Source: an uncultured Paracoccaceae bacterium (GTDB lineage: Bacteria; Pseudomonadota; Alphaproteobacteria; Rhodobacterales; Rhodobacteraceae). Taken from it: 64,000 nt of DNA. Under the pieces are notes generated by a model, which had not been told where the DNA came from, did not search any database, and saw nothing but the letters and a program-made list of their open reading frames with translations. Within the stretch, counting starts at the first letter, position 1. Every line of letters starts with the position of its first letter. Location of the stretch: contig CANMTD010000002.1 of assembly GCA_947500775.1 (NCBI GenBank), positions 124,001-188,000 on the forward strand, written 5' to 3'. Shown piece by piece: positions 57,666-64,000 of the stretch. Both the position numbers and the translations under genes were made by a program.

Positions 57666-57671
57666 CCGGGG

Positions 57672-58304
57672 TTACTCCGGGTCTGCAAGTTTGAAGGTAA
57701 AGGTCACCGTGCCCGCGCAGTCCGCTTCGGGCATCGTGACCGACCAGATGGTCTGTACCTGACCGCTTACCCCAAGCTGCCGGGCAAGCGTGATGTCCAC
57801 ATGTCCGGCGTCGGGGCCCGACCATTGCGTGGGAAGGGGAAACCTTCGAACTCCGGTCAGCCAGATATCCTGTGCCTGCGGCCAGCGGCGGCTGCATTCG
57901 GATTTGATCGCCTGAACGATGACATTAAGCGCATCCTCAAACCCGCGAACCCCGGCGAACCGGTATCGTGCGGCGCTGTCTTCGTCACCGCCGACGCGAT
58001 CAACTGAAATTCCCATGGGCCGGTCGCTGCGCGGCGCGGGGCCGTCACCGGGTAAAACCGCAAAGCCAAGCGTCGATCCATCGCTTGCCTCGAAGGCGAC
58101 GCGCGCGGTGGCAGGCGCGCCTGCCTCGCCATCCAGTTCAACCGCTACGACACGGCTGTCCACGATGCCCGTGAAACCGACGGCCCCAAGCGCCCAATCG
58201 CCTTTGGGCAGCAATTCGGACAAGCGGGCAAGTATCTGAGTGCCCTGAATGTAGGTCCGGTCGCCCCTTAGAAAGACGTCAAGTGCCGCGCGCTTTTCTA
58301 CCAT
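57672..58304 (-). CDS. Hypothetical protein leading the acyl-transfer operon
   Basis: 210 aa, no family recognised. It begins MVEKRAALDVFLRGDRTYIQ and GTQILARLSELLPKGDW, followed by alternating beta-type segments (VVAVELDGEAGAPATARVAFEA; ITLARQLGVSGQVQTIWSV; GTVTFTFKLADPE). No signal peptide or membrane helix, so cytosolic. The gene starts the operon and sits 6 bp before the ketosynthase, so it probably acts with it on the acyl-ACP, for example as a modifying or partner subunit. That role is inference from position only. Confidence 0.6.
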   Translation of the reverse strand: MVEKRAALDVFLRGDRTYIQGTQILARLSELLPKGDWALGAVGFTGIVDSRVVAVELDGEAGAPATARVAFEASDGSTLGFAVLPGDGPAPRSDRPMGISVDRVGGDEDSAARYRFAGVRGFEDALNVIVQAIKSECSRRWPQAQDIWLTGVRRFPLPTQWSGPDAGHVDITLARQLGVSGQVQTIWSVTMPEADCAGTVTFTFKLADPE

Positions 58305-58545
58305 ACTACCAATTACCCTTCACGATTGAGTGTGCAGGTATTGAACAGATCACGCCTTACAAGGCAAGGGTGCCGCGCGACCCGCCTTGGCTCAACACCA
58401 AGGTGCCTTGGGCGATCGTCCACCAACATTCAAACCAGACCACTCAGGTGGGGCTGATCGTTTGTATCTGTGTTTTCTTCAGTTCTTGCGCCGAAATATC
58501 ACTGTAAATCAGTCATCAATCGACATTTAGAAATCCGTGCGGACC
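58305..58545. other. 241-bp intergenic region upstream of the acyl-transfer operon
   Basis: Lies between the end of sqdC and the start of the six-gene operon, all on the minus strand. It probably contains that operon's promoter. A 6-bp stem CCTTGG (58385-58390) / CCAAGG (58398-58403) with a 7-nt loop is present without a T-run, so termination of the sqd message is not assured. No gene seen. Confidence 0.4.
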
Positions 58546-59421
58546 TTAGCGGTTCAAGAGCTGCGGCAGGGTTTCCTGCAGGGCGGTCCAGCCGCCGGGC
58601 GCCCATCCAAGGTGGTGTAGCGGGGCGCAGGTCATTTGGTTTGGGCACGCGTCCGAACGGTCGGGCAGGGGGTGAGGCACGTTTTTGTGTCGCGCGACTT
58701 CGGCCAGCAGGTCGTGCCGGTCCAGCAGGATATCCGAGGCGTTGAAGGCGGGGTTCCGAAGCTGATCTGCAGGGGTCGTCAGCAACAGGCGAATGGCCTG
58801 TGCCAGATCGGCGCCATGCACCTCGGTCCCGGCGCGCGGGGCGATCGGCTGGCCTGACAGAAAGCTGTCGAACAGCGCGGCCCATTTGTGGGGGCGGCCC
58901 GGTCCGGCGGGGCCATAGACGCCGGTCGCGCGCAGGCTGGCGGTGGTGAAACCCGGGCCGCAAAGTGCCGCCAGCGCCTGTTCGGCCTGCCATTTGACCT
59001 GTCCGTACAGCGTGTCTGGGCGTGGGGGCAGGGCTTCGCTCAGCGTGGTTCCGGCGGGGTAATCGCCATAGACCGCGCGGCTGGACAGGAACACCGCGCG
59101 CGCCACCCCGGCGGATTTGGCCGCGTCGAACAGGGTGACAGAGCCGTCCAGATTAAGCCGGGTGAACCCCGCGGGATCATCGCCTTCGCCCCCGCGATAA
59201 CGTCCCGGCACATGGGAAAACCCGCAATGCACCAGCGCGTCGACCCCGCCAAGATCGGGGGTGTCACCCAACGCATAGGGCAGGTATCCGACGGGGGCGG
59301 AAAACGCCTTGGGCGGTGGGGGCGTGCGGCCCAGAACGGTCACCGCGTCGCCTGCGGCCAGTGCGGCCTGAACCACATAGCGGCCGACAAAGCCGTTGGC
59401 CCCTGTGATTGCGATTTTCAT
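58546..59421 (-). CDS. sqdC: SqdC-like NAD-dependent epimerase/reductase
   Basis: 291 aa extended SDR. Nucleotide loop ITGANGFVGRYVV (residues 4-16), LSSRAVYGDYPAG and the catalytic Tyr-x3-Lys in LYGQVKWQAEQ. Third gene of an sqdB-sqdD-sqdC set: overlaps sqdD by 4 bases. In R. sphaeroides, loss of sqdC leads to accumulation of a sulfoquinovosyl-dihydroxyacetone, which suggests a late step in sulfolipid synthesis. Assignment rests on gene order and fold. Confidence 0.8.
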   Translation of the reverse strand: MKIAITGANGFVGRYVVQAALAAGDAVTVLGRTPPPPKAFSAPVGYLPYALGDTPDLGGVDALVHCGFSHVPGRYRGGEGDDPAGFTRLNLDGSVTLFDAAKSAGVARAVFLSSRAVYGDYPAGTTLSEALPPRPDTLYGQVKWQAEQALAALCGPGFTTASLRATGVYGPAGPGRPHKWAALFDSFLSGQPIAPRAGTEVHGADLAQAIRLLLTTPADQLRNPAFNASDILLDRHDLLAEVARHKNVPHPLPDRSDACPNQMTCAPLHHLGWAPGGWTALQETLPQLLNR

Positions 59422-60221
59422 GACGGCGGGGCGGGCAGGGCGGCTGCGTCAGGCACCGGGCCATCGCCTGCATAGGCTTGCCAAAGCTTGATCAGCGGGG
59501 CCAGAGCGGGTGCCTTGTCATGGTCTTCCCACGGCTTTTCATATTGGAAATGCAGCACATGGATTGACGGCCAATCCCACAGGTCGGGCAGGTTGATCCA
59601 GACATATTGCAGCGTGTTGTAAATGACCGGCAGCCCGTGCCAGTCGGGGAAATAGCTTTGCAGAAAGGTCTGATCGGTGCGGCGCCAGAAGGTGCCCGGC
59701 TGATCCAGTTTTTCCAGCATATCGGCGAAGGTCGCGGCCGAGGGGCGGGCGGTGAACACGCCCGAATTCATCCGGTGAAAATCGCCCAGCCCTTCATAGA
59801 CATTGGGGGCCGCGCAAAATTCGGGATAGTCGAACAGCCGGTCGCAATTGCGCAGGACCAGCGTATCGGCGTCCAGAAACACCACCCGGTCATAGTCCAG
59901 CTGCCACAGCCGCAGCTTGGCGAAATTGTCCAGCGGCGTGTGAAAGGCGGGTTTGGTGCCCTTGGTAAAGGGCGCATCGGCGTGCAGCTTTGCCCGCGCG
60001 TGGGCCGCGTTGAATGCCTCCGAGGTGGGCAGCAGATCGACCTTCACCAGACGGGCGCCGAGCGCGGCCAAGGGGGCCAGCGCATCATCGCCGACCCCGC
60101 CGGTGTGCATCACCACCAGATCGGCATGGGTGTCCGACAGCACCAGCGACCGCAACAGCGCCCTGGCCCCCAGTGCGAAATCCGCGTTGGTGACCAATGT
60201 GACATAGGCGTTGCGGCTCAT
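59418..60221 (-). CDS. sqdD: Family 8 glycosyltransferase SqdD
   Basis: 267 aa glycogenin-like GT-A enzyme. NAYVTLVTNADFALGARALLRSL starts the fold; the DxD metal site is FLDADTLVLRN; FCAAPNVYEGL and FNSGV-like MNSGVFTARPS follow, then the His-containing HVLHFQYEKPW. In sulfolipid synthesis it is thought to transfer sulfoquinovose from UDP-sulfoquinovose. It overlaps sqdB and sqdC by 4 bases each. Confidence 0.86.
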   Translation of the reverse strand: MSRNAYVTLVTNADFALGARALLRSLVLSDTHADLVVMHTGGVGDDALAPLAALGARLVKVDLLPTSEAFNAAHARAKLHADAPFTKGTKPAFHTPLDNFAKLRLWQLDYDRVVFLDADTLVLRNCDRLFDYPEFCAAPNVYEGLGDFHRMNSGVFTARPSAATFADMLEKLDQPGTFWRRTDQTFLQSYFPDWHGLPVIYNTLQYVWINLPDLWDWPSIHVLHFQYEKPWEDHDKAPALAPLIKLWQAYAGDGPVPDAAALPAPPS

Positions 60222-61438
60222 GACACCGACTTCAGCCGCTTTCCTTCGGGGTCGGTTTCCACACGCTGCGCGATGTCGCGGGTCCAGGCGGAAACGGCGG
60301 GCACGCGGGTCCGGTCGATGCGATGGGCGTATTTGCGGGCGACCTCGACCACCTCGTCCAGCAGACCTTCAGCCAGGGTGATCGGTTTCAGCCCCAGCGC
60401 GCGGAACTGGTCGTTTTTCACGATCAGATCGTTTTCGGCGGCCTCTTTGCGCGGGTTCGGCAGATAGGCGATCCTGGCGCCGGTCATCTGCGCGATCATC
60501 TCGGCCAGATCGCGCACCCGGTGGGTTTCGGTCATCTGGTTGAAGATTTTGACACGTTCGCCCGTGGCAGGCGCATCGGACAGGGCCAGTTCGATGCAGC
60601 GCACCGAGTCCTGAATATGGATAAAGGCGCGGGTCTGGCCGCCGGTGCCGTGCACGGTCAGCGGATAATCGATCGCGGCCTGGATCAGGAACCGGTTCAG
60701 CACGGTGCCATAGTCGCCATCATAATCGAAGCGGTTGATCAGCTGATCGTGGCGGCGTGTCTGATCGGTGTGGGTGCCCCAGACGATGCCCTGATGCAGA
60801 TCCGTGATCCGCAGCCCGTCGTTCTGGGCGTAGAACTGGAACAGGATCTGATCCAGCGATTTGGTCATGTGATAGACCGAGCCGGGCTTGGTGGGGTAAA
60901 GGATCTCCAGCCCTTTCTTTTCGCCCTCCAGGTTCTCGATCTCGACGTCCAGGTATCCTTCGGGGATGGCGGCGCCGACGCTGGAATAGCCGTAGACCCC
61001 CATGGTCCCCAGATGCACCAGATGCGCGTCGATGCCGGTTTCGACCATCGCGGTCAGCAGGTTGTGCGTCGCGTTGACGTTGTTGTTGACGGTATAGACC
61101 TTGTGGCGGTCCGATTTCATCGAATAGGGGGCGGCGCGCTGTTCGGCGAAATGGATGATCGCGTCGGGCCGGTGTTCGGCCAGCCACTGGCGCAGGCGTT
61201 CGTATTCGGTGGCGATATCCAGCAGGTGAAAATGCAGCTCGTGCCCGGTTTCCTGTTTCCAGATACGGCAACGTTCCTGAATGCTGTCCATCGGGGTCAG
61301 CGACTGCACGCCCAGTTCGGTATCGATCCAGCGACGCGACAGGTTGTCGATGATGTGAACGTCATGTCCCAGATTGGACAGATGCAGCGAAGTGGGCCAG
61401 CCACAGAAACCGTCGCCGCCAAGAATTGCAACTTTCAT
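60218..61438 (-). CDS. sqdB: UDP-sulfoquinovose synthase
   Basis: 406 aa SDR enzyme that makes UDP-sulfoquinovose from UDP-glucose and sulfite. LGGDGFCGWPTSLHLSNLGHDV, IDNLSRRWIDTELGVQSLTP and the catalytic YHMTKSLDQILFQFYA (Tyr, Lys) with HLGTMGVYGYSS upstream are diagnostic for SqdB. The product heads the synthesis of the sulfolipid SQDG, found in phototrophic and marine alphaproteobacteria. ATG 61438 follows AAAGGA. Confidence 0.95.
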   Translation of the reverse strand: MKVAILGGDGFCGWPTSLHLSNLGHDVHIIDNLSRRWIDTELGVQSLTPMDSIQERCRIWKQETGHELHFHLLDIATEYERLRQWLAEHRPDAIIHFAEQRAAPYSMKSDRHKVYTVNNNVNATHNLLTAMVETGIDAHLVHLGTMGVYGYSSVGAAIPEGYLDVEIENLEGEKKGLEILYPTKPGSVYHMTKSLDQILFQFYAQNDGLRITDLHQGIVWGTHTDQTRRHDQLINRFDYDGDYGTVLNRFLIQAAIDYPLTVHGTGGQTRAFIHIQDSVRCIELALSDAPATGERVKIFNQMTETHRVRDLAEMIAQMTGARIAYLPNPRKEAAENDLIVKNDQFRALGLKPITLAEGLLDEVVEVARKYAHRIDRTRVPAVSAWTRDIAQRVETDPEGKRLKSVS

Positions 61439-61460
61439 CGGACATTCCTTTCCTCTGCTC

Positions 61461-61487
61461 GAAAAGCCGCGTCAGGGGCGGCTTTTC
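61461..61487. terminator. Hairpin between the MepK-like gene and sqdB
   Basis: Perfect 10-bp stem GAAAAGCCGC (61461-61470) / GCGGCTTTTC (61478-61487) with a 7-nt loop. On the minus strand TTTTC is the stem's last part and is followed by GAGCAGAGGAAAGG, the sqdB ribosome-site region, only 23 bp before the start. It may end read-through from upstream or act as a leader hairpin of sqdB. Confidence 0.55.
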
Positions 61488-61593
61488 ATTTCGGATACGC
61501 AGGCCAAGTGTAAATGTCATTTGAAAGTTTTGTGTCACCCGATGGTCAGGTGTGGCGGTATGCCGCCGATCCAGAAGATGCATCATACATGCA

Positions 61594-61619
61594 GAAAACA
61601 CCGCAAGAACGGTGTTTTC
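61594..61619 (-). terminator. Intrinsic terminator of the MepK-like gene
   Basis: Perfect 10-bp stem GAAAACACCG (61594-61603) / CGGTGTTTTC (61610-61619) around a 6-nt loop, 26 bp after the stop of the DUF882 gene. On the minus strand it ends in TTTTC. Confidence 0.8.
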
Positions 61620-61644
61620 GGGCGGGCGACCGGTTTGGTGGGGA

Positions 61645-62211
61645 TCAGCGGCCCCAGGTCCGGATGTCGCCGCAGTCCATATGCACGAAGTTCGATCCGG
61701 TGTATTTGCCGACACCGCCCGCATGGCAGGCTTTCGCCGCGCTGAACATCTGGTTGACCGAACGGGATTTCAGACGAAGATCGGCGGCCTGTCCCTTCAT
61801 ATGCAACGAATTTTTGGCAACGCCGCGCGACCGCGACCGCAGCATCGCATTGGTCTGCGGCGTGCGATATCCCGACAACAGCATGTAGGGTTCGTTGATG
61901 TCCATCAGGTTGTGGGCGGCGGCCATGATGTCGATGGTCCGCAGATCCATCGTTGTCACGCGATTGCTGCGCCAGTCCCGCATGAAGTGGTTCACCTCTT
62001 TGACCGCGTCTTTGATGTATTTGCCTTCGATCCAGTAGATCATGTCGATGTTTTCGCCAGTTCGGCCGGAATACATCTGGACGCGGCGAATGTCGCCTGC
62101 GCCCCGCAACAACCCGAATGCATTCGCATAGGTTGGTGCGGCGACAACGGTTGTGGCTGCGAACGCTCTTAGAAGCCCGCGCCGGGTCATGCCGGTAGAG
62201 TCAATAGTCAT
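61645..62211 (-). CDS. DUF882/YcbK (MepK-like) murein hydrolase, Tat signal
   Basis: 188 aa. A twin-arginine signal (TRRGLLRAFAATTVVAAPTYANA) leads to a peptidase M15-like YcbK domain. ALRSRSRG-like MLRSRSRGVAKNS, then LHMKGQAADLR (zinc His/Asp) and FVHMDCGDIRTWGR (zinc His) are intact. E. coli MepK (YcbK) cleaves 3-3 peptidoglycan cross-links and its gene adjoins ldtD (ycbB); here the gene is divergent from an LdtD-like transpeptidase, matching that pairing. Cells could use it to trim cross-links made by its neighbour. Confidence 0.87.
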   Translation of the reverse strand: MTIDSTGMTRRGLLRAFAATTVVAAPTYANAFGLLRGAGDIRRVQMYSGRTGENIDMIYWIEGKYIKDAVKEVNHFMRDWRSNRVTTMDLRTIDIMAAAHNLMDINEPYMLLSGYRTPQTNAMLRSRSRGVAKNSLHMKGQAADLRLKSRSVNQMFSAAKACHAGGVGKYTGSNFVHMDCGDIRTWGR

Positions 62212-62531
62212 ATGCTGAGCCTGTCCCGTGGCTGCTCTGCCGCTATACAGCGACTTTGATGCAAATTTATCCCCAAGTGCCCTGCATTATTTACACAGAT
62301 TGATTCGAGTGCCAAGCACGGCTTGTAGACAATTGTTGCATTTCAAGGGGAATAGGCAAAATATTGCTTACAGTGACACATTCTGGCCAAACGGCCCTGA
62401 AACAAGTGGAGCCGGTGCAACAGTCACCGGCGCAACCATGCTATTGCGCGATTGTGAATGGACACCGAAGGCCGGCTGACAGAGTGTAGCCGGCGATGTT
62501 GCTGTTAGAACCAGTTCAAGGGGTTTAAACA
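62212..62531. other. 320-bp divergent intergenic region
   Basis: Holds the promoters of the divergent murein genes; no gene supported. AT-rich patches near 62260-62300 and 62340-62370 are candidate promoter zones. Two inverted repeats, GCCGGTG/CACCGGC (62411-62431) and GCCGGC at 62471 with its partner at about 62489, would form hairpins in the long leader of the L,D-transpeptidase message. Confidence 0.45.
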
Positions 62532-64000
62532 ATGGCTGTTGCCAAAACGCAGAATTCTTTCATGTCGCTTTTGCTGACCCTTATGGTCAGCTTCGCAATA
62601 TTGCTTCCAGCAGTGCCCGCGCAGGCCGAGGTCACGGCCTTCAAACAGGCAGTTGCCGAAGGCGCCGCCCGCGACAAGGCATTGTCCGAATTTTACAAAT
62701 CCCGGAACTACAAGGCGATCTGGACCTCAAAATCCGACAAAACCCGTCGGCGCGCCTTTTTGAAAGCGCTGAAGGGGGCTGGCGATCACGGTCTGCCGAT
62801 CGTGCGCTATGATCCCAAGCAGTTGGAACAGATGTTCCGCACCGCGAAATCCCCGCGCGATCTGGGCCGGGTCGAGGTCGAAGCCAGCCGGATGTTCCTG
62901 CAATACGCGCAGGATATTCAGTCGGGCGTTCTGACCCCCGGCCGGGTTGACGATGGCATCAAACGCAAGGCCCCGCGCCGCGACCGGCTGGCGCAACTGG
63001 TGGCCTTTTCCAAAAGCACGCCGCGCGCCTATTTCAAGGCTCTGACGCCCAAAAGCCCCGAATATACCCGCTTGATGGCCGAAAAACTGCGGTTGGAGCG
63101 GCTGGTGGGCAAGGGCGGCTGGGGGCCGCAAGTGCCCGGCAAGGCGCTGAAACCGGGGGCAAGTGGCGGCGCGGTCGTGGCACTGCGCAACCGGCTGGTG
63201 GCCATGAAATACATGAAACGCTCGGCCTCGCAGACCTATGACGCGTCGCTGCAAAAAGCGGTTCAGCTGTTTCAGCAGGATCACGGGCTGACCGCCGATG
63301 GGGTCGCCGGTGGCGGTACCCTGGCCGAGATCAACCAGCCCGCGGAAAAGCGGCTGCAACAGGTCATCGTCGCGATGGAGCGCGAACGCTGGATGAACAC
63401 CACCCGTGGCAAACGCCATGTGCTGGTCAACATCACCGATTTCCACGCCGAGATCATCGAGAACGGCAAGGTCGCGTTCAAGACCCGCTCGGTCGTGGGC
63501 AAGAACACCCATGATCGCCGCACGCCGGAATTTTCGGATGTGATGGAGCATATGGTGATCAACCCGACATGGAATGTGCCCCGGTCGATCGCCACCAAGG
63601 AATATCTGCCGCTGCTGAAACGCAACCCGAATGCGGTGGGCCATCTGCGGCTGGTGGATTCGCGCGGGCGCGTCGTGTCGCGCGGGGCGGTCGATTTCAC
63701 GCAGTATAACGAACGGACGTTCCCGTTTAACCTGAAAGAGCCGCCGTCGCAGGGCAATGCGCTGGGTCTGGTGAAATTCATGTTCCCCAACCCGCACAAT
63801 ATCTACCTGCATGACACCCCGGCAAAATCGCTGTTCTCACGCGAAGCGCGGGCGTTCAGCCACGGCTGCGTGCGGCTGCGCGACCCGTTCGATTTCGCCT
63901 ATGCGCTGTTGTCGAAACAGGAACGCGACCCGCAGGGGTTCTTTAAATCGAAACTGTCGACCGGGCGCGAAACGGTTGTTCAACTGGCGCAGCCGCTGCC
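62532..64000 (+). CDS. L,D-transpeptidase (LdtD/YcbB-like), cut by window edge
   Basis: First 489 residues of the gene; the stop lies beyond the window. A signal peptide (to about residue 33, AVPAQAEV) is followed by an N-terminal LdtD-type scaffold domain (LSEFYKSRNYKAIWTS), a peptidoglycan-binding domain (about 215-270, LRNRLVAMKYMKRSAS and TYDASLQKAVQLFQQDHGLTADGVAG-like), and the YkuD catalytic domain with VVGKNTHDRRTPEFSD and the active Cys in FSHGCVRLRDPFDFA. It forms 3-3 cross-links between meso-DAP residues. ATG 62532 is the start; divergent from the MepK-like gene. Confidence 0.9.
   Translation, partial: MAVAKTQNSFMSLLLTLMVSFAILLPAVPAQAEVTAFKQAVAEGAARDKALSEFYKSRNYKAIWTSKSDKTRRRAFLKALKGAGDHGLPIVRYDPKQLEQMFRTAKSPRDLGRVEVEASRMFLQYAQDIQSGVLTPGRVDDGIKRKAPRRDRLAQLVAFSKSTPRAYFKALTPKSPEYTRLMAEKLRLERLVGKGGWGPQVPGKALKPGASGGAVVALRNRLVAMKYMKRSASQTYDASLQKAVQLFQQDHGLTADGVAGGGTLAEINQPAEKRLQQVIVAMERERWMNTTRGKRHVLVNITDFHAEIIENGKVAFKTRSVVGKNTHDRRTPEFSDVMEHMVINPTWNVPRSIATKEYLPLLKRNPNAVGHLRLVDSRGRVVSRGAVDFTQYNERTFPFNLKEPPSQGNALGLVKFMFPNPHNIYLHDTPAKSLFSREARAFSHGCVRLRDPFDFAYALLSKQERDPQGFFKSKLSTGRETVVQLAQPL

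Noticed and set aside
58385-58403. CCTTGG/CCAAGG hairpin as terminator of sqdBDC
   Set aside because: Only a 6-bp stem and no T-run on the relevant strand.
62228-62479. 83-aa plus-strand frame in the divergent murein-gene region
   Set aside because: No ribosome site, mixed composition and no recognisable motif; overlaps likely promoter DNA.

Overview
The window is a high-GC chromosomal stretch of an alphaproteobacterium, most likely a marine Rhodobacteraceae (Roseobacter group) member. The evidence is a DMSP demethylase/acryloyl-CoA reductase pair (dmdA-acuI), a trgA-trgB-cysK locus in the order known from Rhodobacter sphaeroides, an sqdB-sqdD-sqdC sulfolipid operon, a CckA-type hybrid kinase, and an IscR that lacks the usual three cysteines. 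No insertion sequence, prophage or CRISPR array was seen.

Layout: 0.2-2.5 kb, two M20 peptidase-family deacylases; 2.6-4.5 kb, an orphan polyamine-type binding protein and a GntR/FCD regulator with operator-like repeats; 4.6-8.3 kb, DUF2182, DUF1326, a collapsed DinB remnant, dmdA and acuI; 8.3-11 kb, a class V aminotransferase and a photolyase; 11.2-17 kb, trgA, trgB, cysK, an MscS-type channel and an AlaX editing protein; 17.1-17.7 kb, tRNA-Ser and an AT-rich orphan gene; 18-21 kb, an SDR, glucokinase, a small membrane protein and a FemAB/GNAT-like protein; 21-25 kb, a TRAP transporter divergent from an HpcH/HpaI aldolase; 25-29.8 kb, a pentapeptide protein, a TehA-like channel, guaB and an RsmB-like methyltransferase; 29.9-37.8 kb, cckA, a sulfotransferase, recA (with SOS boxes and a terminator), DUF1127, alaS and DUF1330; 37.8-44.8 kb, an HTH-less LuxR-like sensor, typA, an SMR pump, an Lrp regulator, DUF6356, YitT, icd and a hydrolase pair; 45-53.6 kb, an isc/suf Fe-S operon; 53.7 kb, tRNA-Arg; 54-58.3 kb, an acyl-transfer cluster; 58.5-61.4 kb, sqdBDC; 61.6-64 kb, a MepK-like hydrolase divergent from an L,D-transpeptidase cut by the window edge.

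The most novel region is 54.06-58.3 kb. Six overlapping or tightly spaced minus-strand genes encode an unrecognised protein, a FabH-like ketosynthase with an intact Cys-His-Asn triad, an acyl carrier protein, an SGNH/DltD-like membrane-anchored protein, a DltB/AlgI-type MBOAT, and a 41-residue single-TM protein with a C-terminal tyrosine. This is the architecture of the Gram-positive Dlt D-alanylation machine (DltB, C, D, X), with the adenylating enzyme DltA replaced by a ketosynthase. It sits next to tRNA-Arg, includes AT-rich stretches, and may be a transferred envelope-acylation system.
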